Part shown: piece by piece, positions 47,106-56,063 of the stretch | How positions within the stretch are numbered: position 1 is the stretch's first letter | Layout: each line of letters begins with the position of its first letter | Assembly: GCF_018636735.1 (NCBI RefSeq) | Contig: NZ_CP045200.1 | Span: 1,922,001 to 1,986,000 of the forward strand | Direction of reading: 5' to 3' | Source: Erythrobacter sp. 3-20A1M | GTDB lineage: Bacteria > Pseudomonadota > Alphaproteobacteria > Sphingomonadales > Sphingomonadaceae | Length of the DNA: 64,000 bases | Notes under the pieces: generated by a model | Database searches by the model: none | Seen by the model: only the letters and a program-made list of their open reading frames with translations | Told to the model about the DNA's origin: nothing | Program-made: the position numbers and the translations under genes

Positions 47106-47581
47106 GTCGCGCACCGGGTTCGCGGCATCGGCTTGTGATCGGCCGGTGCCTGTGCATCGCTGGGCGACAGGGTCTTGCCGTCGGCGCTCAGGTCGAGCCG
47201 CTGTGTCGTGGTCCATTGTTCGCCTTCTCCAGCCATGGCGAGGACTACGATGATCCCGTCCTTGCCGCCCGGTTTCACCGCCTTCACCGTACCTTGCGAT
47301 TCGTAATAGGTGATCGTCCGCGGTCCGACTTCCATGCGCAGGTCGGATGCCGGATTGCAATTCCCCCCGCTGTAATCCCACACCCCACGGTATTTCTGCG
47401 GAATGGTGTCCACCTGTGCCACCATCGATGGTCCGGCCCCGGCACCCGTGCCGCCATCGGGTTCGACCGGAATCGCGGTGGCGGTGGTCGCCACGTCTTC
47501 GCTCGGCGGATCGGCATCGACCTGGCAGGCCGCCACGGCCAAACCTAGCGCGACGATAACAGCGGTGGTGCGCTTACGCAT
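47102..47581 (-). CDS. Lipoprotein of unknown function
   Basis: A 159-residue exported protein with a lipobox VAAC near residue 19 and a mature domain containing IPQKYRGVWDYSGGNCNPASDLRMEVGP and later FLAMAGEGEQW-like residues (VVLAMAGEGEQWTTTQRL). Two cysteines (in GGNCNP and the terminal RTRCAT) may form a disulfide. It resembles small beta-rich periplasmic proteins but I do not recognise a family. Its stop overlaps the I78 inhibitor start as ATGA, so the two are translationally coupled. Confidence 0.72.
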   Translation of the reverse strand: MRKRTTAVIVALGLAVAACQVDADPPSEDVATTATAIPVEPDGGTGAGAGPSMVAQVDTIPQKYRGVWDYSGGNCNPASDLRMEVGPRTITYYESQGTVKAVKPGGKDGIIVVLAMAGEGEQWTTTQRLDLSADGKTLSPSDAQAPADHKPMPRTRCAT

Positions 47582-47638
47582 TCTACTCTCTCCCAGTTTG
47601 GAGACGGCGTGCCGGGCCGATCGTTCCGCCGCCTCCAG

Positions 47639-48607
47639 CTACTCTTGCGTTGGCGGAAGGTGGAGAACCCGCGCCCGGAACAGGGCGGAAAGCACCTTGG
47701 TGTCGTTGCGATCGTACCACCGCGGGGCGGGCAGCCCCTTCTCCCAAGCGATCATTTCGGTCAGCGTTCCCTGCGCCGACGGGGTGTCGTAGCGCGCGGC
47801 CTCCGCCGCGATCGGATCGGCGTAAGCGATGTCGGGTGAAACGATGGTCCAGCCATCCGATCGGAGCGCGGCGATCAGATCGGGGAGGAACAGCGCTGCC
47901 AGATCGGTTTCGTGCATCAGCATTACATGGACCGGCGACCGTCCGATGGCCCGCCGCGCGAGATCGTCGAAGAAATCAGCCGCGCCGACATGGCTTTCGA
48001 CGTAGAGATCGCGCAATGCCGCGCGGTCGATCGGCTGCCCGGCATCCTTGGCATCGATCGTCGCCTGTTCCAGCCACCAGTCGGACGCGTCGGCGGTAAC
48101 GTACCCGTCGGAAAGGCCGCGACTTGCCAGCCCCGCACGCACCGCGTCACGCTTGGCCTTGTCCGCGCGCCCCTCGTCCAGATAGGGGTAGCGGAACCAG
48201 GGGCGATAACCCTTGCGACCCTCCAGCCAAACGCCTGCTGCGTCGATATCGGCCAGATAGAGTTCTGCCGGTGTCTCGCTGAGGCCCGGATGCGTGTTCG
48301 AATGGTTGGCGATCAGGTGCCCGGCCGCAGTATAGGCGGCGATCCGACGCTCCGCCCCGGGACGCTCGGCGATATGGCCAGGGTTGACGAAGAAAGCGAC
48401 CTGATCGGCCCCGGCCTCTCGCAATGCGGCGATGATCCGCCGCGTGCGCTCGTCGGGCGTCTGGAACGCCCCGGCCGCTCGCGGGACATCGTCGAAGGTA
48501 AGCGCGATACGCTTGCCGGTGTCAACCGGCGTCATTTCCTTCGCCGGAGGCGGCGTTGCGCAGGCGGCAAGCACAAGCGCCAGGAGCGCGATCACGAACT
48601 GCTTCAC
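47639..48607 (-). CDS. Polysaccharide deacetylase family lipoprotein
   Basis: A roughly 322-residue exported protein of carbohydrate esterase family 4. The lipobox is LAAC. The NodB-type motifs are RIALTFDDVPR, with the catalytic and metal aspartates, and HSNTHPGL with the zinc histidines; RYPYLDEG is a variant of the third motif. It would remove acetyl groups from a polysaccharide such as peptidoglycan or chitin-like glycan in the periplasm. GTG 48607 lies a good distance after AGGAGG; TTG 48613 is too close to it. It follows mmsA by 23 bases on the same strand. Confidence 0.85.
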   Translation of the reverse strand: MKQFVIALLALVLAACATPPPAKEMTPVDTGKRIALTFDDVPRAAGAFQTPDERTRRIIAALREAGADQVAFFVNPGHIAERPGAERRIAAYTAAGHLIANHSNTHPGLSETPAELYLADIDAAGVWLEGRKGYRPWFRYPYLDEGRADKAKRDAVRAGLASRGLSDGYVTADASDWWLEQATIDAKDAGQPIDRAALRDLYVESHVGAADFFDDLARRAIGRSPVHVMLMHETDLAALFLPDLIAALRSDGWTIVSPDIAYADPIAAEAARYDTPSAQGTLTEMIAWEKGLPAPRWYDRNDTKVLSALFRARVLHLPPTQE

Positions 48608-48630
48608 CGACAAGCCCTCCTGCTATGTGG

Positions 48631-50127
48631 TTACCCCATGGTGGGGATGACGAATGCGTTGGAGCCGTCGCCACCGCCATCGGGCCAGCGCTGGGTGACC
48701 TTCTTGGTCTTGGTCCAGAAGCGCAGCCCTTCCTGCCCGTACTGGTCGATGTCGCCGAAGCCCGAACGTTTCCAACCGCCGAAGCTGTGATAGCTGACGG
48801 GCACGGGGATCGGCACATTGATGCCGACCATGCCCACGTTGACCCGGTGCGCGAACTCGCGCGCGGCGTGGCCGTTACGGGTGAAGATGGCGACGCCGTT
48901 GCCGTACTGGTGCTCGCTCGGCAGGCGCACCGCCTCCTCGAAATCCTTCGCGCGCACGATCTGGAGCACGGGGCCGAAGATCTCTTCCTTGTAGCTCTCC
49001 ATGTCGGTGGTGACCTTGTCGAGCAGGGTCGGGCCGACGAAGAAGCCTTTCTCGTGGCCTTGCAGCGTGAACCCGCGCCCGTCGATCACGACCTCGGCAC
49101 CTTCCTTCTCGGCGGTGTCGATCCACTCTTCGATCCGCGCCTTGTGCTCGGGTGTGACGACCGGGCCGTATTGCGCATCCTTGTCGGTCGAGACGCCGAC
49201 GCGCAGAGCGTTGATCGCGGGGATCAGCTTTTCACGTAAGCGGTTGGCCGTGTCTTCGCCTACCGGCACGACGACCGGCAGTGCCATGCAGCGCTCGCCC
49301 GCTGAGCCGAAGGCCGCGCCCGCCAGATCGTTCACCACCTGATCGAGATCGGCGTCGGGCATCACGATGCCGTGGTTTTTCGCGCCGCCGAAGGCCTGCA
49401 CGCGCTTCCCGTTCGCGGTGCCGCGCGAGTAGATATACTGCGCGATGTCGGACGAACCGACGAAGCTGATCGCGGCGATGTCATGATGGTCGATGATCGC
49501 GTCGACCATTTCCTTGTCGCCGTTCACCACCTGCAGCAGCCCCTCGGGCGCGCCCGCTTCCACGAACAGCTCGGCGAGCCGGATCGGCACCGAAGGATCG
49601 CGCTCGGACGGTTTGAGGATGAAGGCATTGCCCGCCGCGATCGCCATGCCGAACATCCACATCGGGATCATTGCGGGGAAGTTGAACGGCGTGATGCCCG
49701 CCCCGATGCCGAGCGGCTGGCGCATCGAATAGACATCGATGCCGGGGCCGGCCCCTTGCGTGTACTCGCCCTTCAGCGCCTGCGGGATGCCGCAGGCATA
49801 TTCGATCACTTCCAGCCCGCGCTGCACATCGCCATGCGCGTCGTCGACCACCTTGCCGTGTTCGCTCGAAAGCAATTCGGCCAGTTCCTGCTTGTTCGCC
49901 TCGACCAGCCGCTTGAATTCGAACATCACCCGGGCGCGCCGCTGCGGGTTGGTCGCCGCCCATTCGGGCTGCACCTTCTTCGCCGCTTCCACCGCGCGGT
50001 CGAGCAGCGCCGCATCGCCCAGCGGCACACGCGCCTGCACCTCGCCCGTTGACGGGTTCCATACATCATGGGTGCGGTCCGCCGAGCCGCCGGTTCCGCC
50101 GCTGATAAAATGATCGATCTGACGCAT
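48631..50127 (-). CDS. mmsA: Methylmalonate-semialdehyde dehydrogenase (CoA-acylating)
   Basis: A 498-residue aldehyde dehydrogenase that converts methylmalonate semialdehyde with CoA and NAD to propionyl-CoA, the last step of valine breakdown. The NAD motif ITPFNFPAMIPMWM and the active-site GSAGERCMALPVVV (nucleophile Cys) are typical of MmsA rather than ordinary aldehyde dehydrogenases. The N-terminus MRQIDHFISGG is standard. Its substrate is made by MmsB at 42066, though four unrelated genes lie between the two gene groups. Cytoplasmic. Confidence 0.94.
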   Translation of the reverse strand: MRQIDHFISGGTGGSADRTHDVWNPSTGEVQARVPLGDAALLDRAVEAAKKVQPEWAATNPQRRARVMFEFKRLVEANKQELAELLSSEHGKVVDDAHGDVQRGLEVIEYACGIPQALKGEYTQGAGPGIDVYSMRQPLGIGAGITPFNFPAMIPMWMFGMAIAAGNAFILKPSERDPSVPIRLAELFVEAGAPEGLLQVVNGDKEMVDAIIDHHDIAAISFVGSSDIAQYIYSRGTANGKRVQAFGGAKNHGIVMPDADLDQVVNDLAGAAFGSAGERCMALPVVVPVGEDTANRLREKLIPAINALRVGVSTDKDAQYGPVVTPEHKARIEEWIDTAEKEGAEVVIDGRGFTLQGHEKGFFVGPTLLDKVTTDMESYKEEIFGPVLQIVRAKDFEEAVRLPSEHQYGNGVAIFTRNGHAAREFAHRVNVGMVGINVPIPVPVSYHSFGGWKRSGFGDIDQYGQEGLRFWTKTKKVTQRWPDGGGDGSNAFVIPTMG

Positions 50128-50269
50128 GTAATTCCTCTTCCCGAGTGTTTTGGTGGGCCTTTTACCCCTTCAATGGCTCAGAACAAGCATGGGTCCGGCG
50201 ACACGGGCCGCGCACAAGGCATATTGACCGCGAGCCTCCCGCCGTGGCAAGCGCGCCGCCTGCCCAGAT

Positions 50270-50343
50270 GCGGGTGTAGCTCAATGGTAGAGCAGCAGCT
50301 TCCCAAGCTGACGACGAGGGTTCGATTCCCTTCACCCGCTCCA
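50270..50343 (+). tRNA. tRNA-Gly, anticodon CCC
   Basis: A complete 74-base cloverleaf including encoded CCA. The acceptor stem pairs GCGGGTG with CACCCGC. The D arm is GCTCAATGGTAGAGC, the anticodon loop TTCCCAA reads CCC for glycine, and the T arm is GAGGGTTCGATTCCCTT. It lies between mmsA and the autotransporter gene, with no integrase or remnant of an inserted element beside it. Confidence 0.96.
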
Positions 50344-50484
50344 GCGCATGCGTGCAGATTTATCCTGCAGGGTTTGCGCACGCCAACGAATAGGTCTCTG
50401 CGTGCGAGCGGACCTTTTGCCATTGGTCAGGATGTCGAAGAGACGCGCCGGAACAACCCGTCGACATCGCGGTCACAAAGCTCT

Positions 50485-53400
50485 CTACCACCCGAACCTG
50501 ACCGAGGCGCGGAAGTTGTAGCCGATCTTGCCGAACTGTTCTTCTGCGCCGACATCGGCACCGATAGTGTAGAAACCGTTGCCGCCATAACCGCGCAGGC
50601 GCGCGAACCAGCCGCTCTGGCGCTCCTCGGGGACAAGCAGGAAGTCGTCGCCGTCGGCATAGTGCGCGCGCGTGGTGCCAAGGTCGCTCGACAGCAATTG
50701 TCGCCAGCCGCCTTCGCCTTCGATCCGCAGCCAGAACGGGTCGCGCCGCTGCATGCCGAACAGGTCGACCCCGGCCGCCGTGGCCAGATCGAGCGCCAGC
50801 TCCTTGCTCGTCCGATCGCCGATCGTCAGGTTCAGCGCATCGCCGCCGCCGGTTTCGACCGACCCGTCTTCCTTCAGGCGGAGATAGTCGAGCGCGATCG
50901 ACGGGCGGAAGAAGAAGAACTGCGATCCCCCTTCCAGCGATACGCCTCCGGTCGCCGAAACGAAGTCGCCCGACCAGTCGCGCCTGATGTCGAACGAAAC
51001 CGCGTCCTCGCCAGCGCCGCCCTGGAAGCGTCGGCTTCCTTCGAAATCGGACCGCCCGATCCCCACACGCGCAAAGCCCGCGAGGGGGCCGAAGGTACCG
51101 CGCCAGTGCACCCCGCCTTCGTAGCTGGTGTCGTCGACCTTGTTGTCGAAGGGGGCTTCGTGCTTGTTCCACAGCCAGCTGCCGGTCAGGCCGAACGCGC
51201 CGATGCCGGTGAGGTATTCGACGCCGCCGCGGACACCCGATCCGTCGAGGTCGTAGGCCATGGAGTCGCCGCGATCCTTGCGCGATTTCCAAGTGGCGAA
51301 ATCGGCCACGATCCGGAATTTGCCCTGCTGGTCGATCGGCCCGATCGGATCGGTCAGATGGCGGTCGAAAGCGCGCAGCGCCTGGCTCAGTCCCTCGAAC
51401 CCGCCGCCCGCGTGATCGGGCAGGGTCGTGCCGACATAAGCCTGCAGCGTCTGCGCATCGGCGATGTTGAGGAAGATCTTGGCCACGTCGTCGTCTTCGG
51501 CGAGCGCTTCGTACAGTCCGTCGAAGGCTGCCGCCTCTGAACGGTTCAAACCGAGTTCGTCCGAATTCTTGCGATCGATGTCGACGTTGACCGTGTTGCC
51601 CGAAACCGCGAGCGCGGCCTTGAACATGAAGGGGAGGAGGGCGTCGGTGGTGGCAAGCTTGTCGGCCCCGGTGAGCGTGCCGGCGCTGATGAGCCGGTAG
51701 CTTTCGCCGAGCGTCGGCAGTTCGCTCAATGCGATGCCGATCTTCGCTCCCTGGGCGAAGTTGGCAGCGCCGTTGACCACGATGCCGCTGGCGGCGGGAT
51801 CGCTGCCGAGCGTCACGCCGACCACGCCCGTCGCCCCGACATCCAGCGACCTGACCGTGGTGGGGGCATTTACGAACAACGACCCGCCGGAAACCGCCAC
51901 CGCGGTGTTCTGCGCCCCGACAAGCTTCCCGGCGAAGGTCGCCGTGTTGGCGATCGACAGGGTTCCGGCACCGCCCGCGAAATCCGCATTGCCCGAATAG
52001 ATCGCATCGCCCGACAGCTTCAGCCGGTTGTCGCCCGCCCCGAACGCGACGTTGCCGATCACCGTGCCGTCGGCGATATCGAGCAGGTCGGACCCTGCGC
52101 CGAAACGGATGTCGCCTTCGATGCGGGGTGCCTGCACGCCCTGCGCGGCGACGGTCTGTTTCACCTGGCTGTCGCCCGTGCGCTGCGAAAGGTCGATGGC
52201 GACATTGCGGCCTGCGCCGGCCTTCGCGCCTCCGGCCAGGATTGCGCCGCTGTTCTCCACGCTCGAGAGCGTGCCGCTGCGATCGAGGATAGCGTAGGCC
52301 GATCCCTCGGCGATCGTCACCGCCCGGATCACGCCGCTGTTCTTCACGAGCGGCAACGATGCATTCGCATCGACCAGCAGCGCCGCCGACCGTCCGCTGG
52401 TGCCAGTGACGGCGGCGGCTATGGTACCGGTGTTTGCGACAGTGGGAAGGACGGTGCCGTTCCCGACCAGCAGCGCGGTCGCGTTGGCGTTCTTGGCCGC
52501 GCCGCCGATGCCACCGTCGTTCTGCAGGCCGCCCGCCACGGTAACTCCGCCGCCGCGACCGCCGAGCGCCATGCCGGTGCCGGCAACGCCGGTATAGACG
52601 CCGTCGCCGATCAACTCGCCCTTGAAAACGATGCCGAAGCCGTTGCCGGCACCCTGCGTCGCGCCGATCGCGATGTCGCGGTTCGTCGCGCCGATGGCGA
52701 CCGCGGGCGCGGAACCGTAGGACGAGATGCGGGCATTGCCTTCCTTGTCGTCCTGAATGCCGTCGCCGTCCTCGTCCTTGTCGTCGGGTTTCGTGTCCCT
52801 CGGCGCGACATCGAAGACGATACCCTTCGCAACGTCGCCTTCCACGATCAGCGCGCCGCCGCCCTGCAGCAGGTCGTCCGCGTCGAGCTTCGACACATCG
52901 CTGGGCGCGGTCGTGCTGCGATAGCCGCTCGCGGTGACGACGCCCTGGACGACCAGCGCCCCGTCGATATCGCCCGCGAACCGCGCGCCGACCGACCCTG
53001 CGCCGCTCGCGCCGACCTGCCCGGCGAGGCGGACATTGCCCCTGATATCTTGCGCGGCGACCGCCACCGACTGGTCGCCGACCACGGTGGTCCTGCCATT
53101 GTGGGTGAAGGCACCGGTCAGAGGTCCGTCGATGGAGACACCCGCCGACTGGTTACCTTCGACGGTGATCGTTCCGGCCTGGACCACGTTTCCGGTGAGC
53201 GCGCCGCCGACGCGAATTCCGGTGCGCCCGGTCCCCTTCGCGAAGCCACCGTCGAGATCGCCGTCCTTGTCGGTGTCGGTCGGGGTGTAGGTCTCGTCGA
53301 TCGTGATGGTGCCGTTGTTCACGATGTCGGCGGCGCGCGGCCCGACCACCACTATGCCGGATGCCCCGTTCGCATCGGTGACGGTGATTTTGCCATCGCT

Positions 53401-53610
53401 GGTGACGTCGTTGTCGCTGTCCACGGTGACCGCATTGCCGCCGGTTGGCTTGATCGTGCCGTTGGTACCGATCTTGAGGTCGTCGCCCTGTCCATTGCGC
53501 AGTTCGGACGTCTTCACCGGCGTTGTGCGCGCGTTGTCGATCGTGGTCTGGGCGGCGAGCGGGGTGGCGAGCGCCGCGAGCGCGGTGCCGGCGAGAAGCG
53601 TGCGGTACAT
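50485..53610 (-). CDS. Large autotransporter protein (type Va secretion)
   Basis: A 1041-residue surface protein. The signal peptide ends in TPLAAQ. The passenger (to about residue 750) is a long repeat-rich beta-solenoid with short strands of the GTITVEGNQSAGVSIDG kind. Two acidic calcium-type loops appear: TDTDKDGDLDGG near residues 110-121 and DKDEDGDGIQDDKEGN near 273-290, similar to thrombospondin type 3 repeats. The last 290 residues form the autotransporter beta-barrel, ending FRASVRFGW with aromatic terminus. It lies just behind the sigma/FecR/TonB receptor genes, 83 bases from the receptor stop, so co-transcription is possible. Adhesion or surface structure is likely; ligand unknown. 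Confidence 0.86.
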   Translation of the reverse strand: MYRTLLAGTALAALATPLAAQTTIDNARTTPVKTSELRNGQGDDLKIGTNGTIKPTGGNAVTVDSDNDVTSDGKITVTDANGASGIVVVGPRAADIVNNGTITIDETYTPTDTDKDGDLDGGFAKGTGRTGIRVGGALTGNVVQAGTITVEGNQSAGVSIDGPLTGAFTHNGRTTVVGDQSVAVAAQDIRGNVRLAGQVGASGAGSVGARFAGDIDGALVVQGVVTASGYRSTTAPSDVSKLDADDLLQGGGALIVEGDVAKGIVFDVAPRDTKPDDKDEDGDGIQDDKEGNARISSYGSAPAVAIGATNRDIAIGATQGAGNGFGIVFKGELIGDGVYTGVAGTGMALGGRGGGVTVAGGLQNDGGIGGAAKNANATALLVGNGTVLPTVANTGTIAAAVTGTSGRSAALLVDANASLPLVKNSGVIRAVTIAEGSAYAILDRSGTLSSVENSGAILAGGAKAGAGRNVAIDLSQRTGDSQVKQTVAAQGVQAPRIEGDIRFGAGSDLLDIADGTVIGNVAFGAGDNRLKLSGDAIYSGNADFAGGAGTLSIANTATFAGKLVGAQNTAVAVSGGSLFVNAPTTVRSLDVGATGVVGVTLGSDPAASGIVVNGAANFAQGAKIGIALSELPTLGESYRLISAGTLTGADKLATTDALLPFMFKAALAVSGNTVNVDIDRKNSDELGLNRSEAAAFDGLYEALAEDDDVAKIFLNIADAQTLQAYVGTTLPDHAGGGFEGLSQALRAFDRHLTDPIGPIDQQGKFRIVADFATWKSRKDRGDSMAYDLDGSGVRGGVEYLTGIGAFGLTGSWLWNKHEAPFDNKVDDTSYEGGVHWRGTFGPLAGFARVGIGRSDFEGSRRFQGGAGEDAVSFDIRRDWSGDFVSATGGVSLEGGSQFFFFRPSIALDYLRLKEDGSVETGGGDALNLTIGDRTSKELALDLATAAGVDLFGMQRRDPFWLRIEGEGGWRQLLSSDLGTTRAHYADGDDFLLVPEERQSGWFARLRGYGGNGFYTIGADVGAEEQFGKIGYNFRASVRFGW

Positions 53611-53693
53611 GATTGTCCTCCTGGTCCTTGCCGGGAAGACGGAGCCACCACGCCGCAGCCTTGGTGAAAAATGAAATTTCTTTCCGGCCGCGT

Positions 53694-56063
53694 TCAGAAC
53701 CGCGCGTCGAACCCGATCCGCACCGTTCGCGGCTCCAGCGGCGTGACCTGCTCGCGACCGGTGGCGAACGGAGTGCCGAGCGCGAAGCGGTTGCCACGCG
53801 TGTCTGCCAGATTGCTGATGGAGGCGGTCACGCCGAACCGGTCGCCTCCCACGCGCACCAGGACGCCGGTGTCAAGATAGTCGCCCTGCAACTCACCCAG
53901 ATCGGGACCCACGCCAAGCCGTGACGGGCCGATATAGTTGACCCGCCCGCTTGCATCGAGCCGCAGATCGTCCGTCAGATCGTGGCTCCATTGCAGGGCG
54001 AGGCGGCCCGAGAAGCGCGCGATATTGGGGATTTGCGACAGGCGCGCGGCGTTGGCATAGACCGGCTCGTCAACCCGGCTGTCGTTGTAGCTGGCCCCGA
54101 ATTCCAGCTTCAGGCGCGGCGCGAGGCGCGCGCCACCCGAAACGCTCACCGCCCAAATCCTGCCATCGCCGACATTGGCGGTCGTAGGCAGACCGGTGAT
54201 GTCGATGAAGTCGGCCTGGATGTTATGCCAGTCGGTATAGGACAGGTTGGCGGCCAGATCGAACGTGCCCCGGCCCGGTTCGCCGATGGCCCCGCCGATC
54301 TCCATCGTGGAGACATGATCGGACCGGAACCGGCTGACGAACGCCCCCGCAACTGCCAGGCCGCCGGGCCGGAACCCCTCCTGGTAGCGCGCATATATGC
54401 GCCCGCGGGGTGCCACCTGGACCAGCAGCGAAGCCGACGGCAGATAAGCGGTCTCGTCGCGGCGCGCCGTGATCTCGCGCCCGGCGAGCGCGAGTTGGGG
54501 GGCGACGTCCTCGCCCGCCCCGCCCAGGTGCGCCCGGGTCGCGCGCAGCCCGGCCGACGCGATGACCGGACCGAACAGGCGCAGGCTCGCCTCGCCATAG
54601 CCGGTCAGTTCGTCGATCGTATTGAGCACGCCCGTGCTCACCATCGATGCACCGTCCGTGCCCAGCGAGCGGGTCAGCCGGGTACGGTTGTGGAGGAAGC
54701 TGCCCCCGATCAGCCAGCCGAAGCGTTCGCCCAGCGGTTGCCAGACGCGTGTCTCGTTCGCGATCATCCGGGTGTCGTTGTTCTGAACGAACAGCCGCGC
54801 CGGGTCGCCCGGCCAAGTGGCGTCGTAGCGTTCGCGCAGGTTCTGCCCCGCCACGCCCGTGGACGATCGTAGCCGCACCGCACCGATCCGGCCGGAGATC
54901 ACGATCTGGCCGTGACCGTAGGTCGCGCGTGCTCCCTCCTGCACGCGTGCCGAACTGACCAGACCGCCGCTGTCGCGGTCCGCATACTGGCTGTCGCGGG
55001 CATCGGTATCCTGCCCCAGCGCCAGCAGGTCGATCGTCCAGTCGGGGGCCAGTTCCACGCGCAGGGCCGCCCGACCTGCCGCGATCCGTGTGCGGTCCAC
55101 ATCGCGCCGACCCAGATAGGGCTTGTCGATATAGCCGCCCTGCGAAACCAGATCGCCGTTCAGCCGCAGAGCCGCCCCCGCGGCCACGGGCAGGTTCAAT
55201 GTCGCATGTGTGTCGAACCCCGGTGAGCCGTGGCTGACCGCCGAGCCCCCGACGATCGCGGAGAAGGTCGTCTCGCCGAATTCGGGGGCATTGGGGACCA
55301 GACGGATGATGCCGCCGAGCGATCCGGCCCCGTAAAGGGTTCCCTGCGGCCCCTCCAGCACCTCGACCCGCTCCATGTCGGACAGGCGCAGGTCGGGATC
55401 GGGCGCGTTGTAGCTCAGGCGCAGATCGCCCAGATATTGCCCGACGGTGGCCTGGGTGGGGCCGGTAAAGCTGGAATCGGCGATGCCGCGAATGAACAGC
55501 TTGTTGCGCCCGCTGCCCAGATAGGTGGAACTGACGGTCGCGATCCGTTGTGCGATCTTCTCGGTCCCGCCGACCCCACCCAGTTCCAGGCTCTGACCGT
55601 CGAGCAGGGAGACCTGCCCCGGCAGATCGCGCAGGCGCGACTCGCGCTTGCTGGCGATCACGATGATCGGTGGGCCTTCGGTAATCTCCTGCACGATGGG
55701 CGGAGGAGGTGGCGGCATCTGTCTGCTGCTCTGGCGAGGCTGGCGTTTCGCCGGGGGTGGGGGATCGCGGGCCTCGAGCCGCCATGCGTTCGTTCCGACC
55801 CGGACCGCTTTCAGGCCATTGCGCCGTGCGATGGCGTCCACCGCGGCGGCTGCGTCCATCCGACCGTGCACCCCCGCCACCCTGCGCCGCGCCACCGCGC
55901 GGTCGGCGATGACGATGCTGCTACCGGTCTTGCGCGCGACGGCGATCGCGACCTCGGACAGCGTTCCGCCCGGGACGGCCAGGTCGGCCTTGCGCGCCAT
56001 GGCAGCCGTGCTGCCGAGCGCCACCAGGGCGGCGCACAAGAACCAGATGCAGCGCAGTCTCAC
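53694..56063 (-). CDS. TonB-dependent receptor with STN signalling domain
   Basis: A 789-residue outer-membrane receptor. After the signal peptide (GSTAAMARKADLAV, about residue 20) an STN domain (about residues 25-95) reads GGTLSEVAIAVARKTGSSIV and VDAIARRNGLKAVRV, the part that signals to FecR. A proline-rich linker leads to the plug (VIASKRESRLRDLPGQV, FIRGIADSSF) and barrel, ending IGFDARF. GTG 56063 overlaps the FecR stop as GTGA. With FecR and the sigma factor it forms a surface signalling cassette; ligand is probably an iron carrier or a polymer, unknown. Plug motifs are of the general siderophore type. Confidence 0.9.
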   Translation of the reverse strand: MRLRCIWFLCAALVALGSTAAMARKADLAVPGGTLSEVAIAVARKTGSSIVIADRAVARRRVAGVHGRMDAAAAVDAIARRNGLKAVRVGTNAWRLEARDPPPPAKRQPRQSSRQMPPPPPPIVQEITEGPPIIVIASKRESRLRDLPGQVSLLDGQSLELGGVGGTEKIAQRIATVSSTYLGSGRNKLFIRGIADSSFTGPTQATVGQYLGDLRLSYNAPDPDLRLSDMERVEVLEGPQGTLYGAGSLGGIIRLVPNAPEFGETTFSAIVGGSAVSHGSPGFDTHATLNLPVAAGAALRLNGDLVSQGGYIDKPYLGRRDVDRTRIAAGRAALRVELAPDWTIDLLALGQDTDARDSQYADRDSGGLVSSARVQEGARATYGHGQIVISGRIGAVRLRSSTGVAGQNLRERYDATWPGDPARLFVQNNDTRMIANETRVWQPLGERFGWLIGGSFLHNRTRLTRSLGTDGASMVSTGVLNTIDELTGYGEASLRLFGPVIASAGLRATRAHLGGAGEDVAPQLALAGREITARRDETAYLPSASLLVQVAPRGRIYARYQEGFRPGGLAVAGAFVSRFRSDHVSTMEIGGAIGEPGRGTFDLAANLSYTDWHNIQADFIDITGLPTTANVGDGRIWAVSVSGGARLAPRLKLEFGASYNDSRVDEPVYANAARLSQIPNIARFSGRLALQWSHDLTDDLRLDASGRVNYIGPSRLGVGPDLGELQGDYLDTGVLVRVGGDRFGVTASISNLADTRGNRFALGTPFATGREQVTPLEPRTVRIGFDARF

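Noticed and set aside
50270-50484. tRNA-Gly as an integration site for a mobile element
   Set aside because: No integrase, no repeated tRNA 3' end and no foreign gene block was found beside it.
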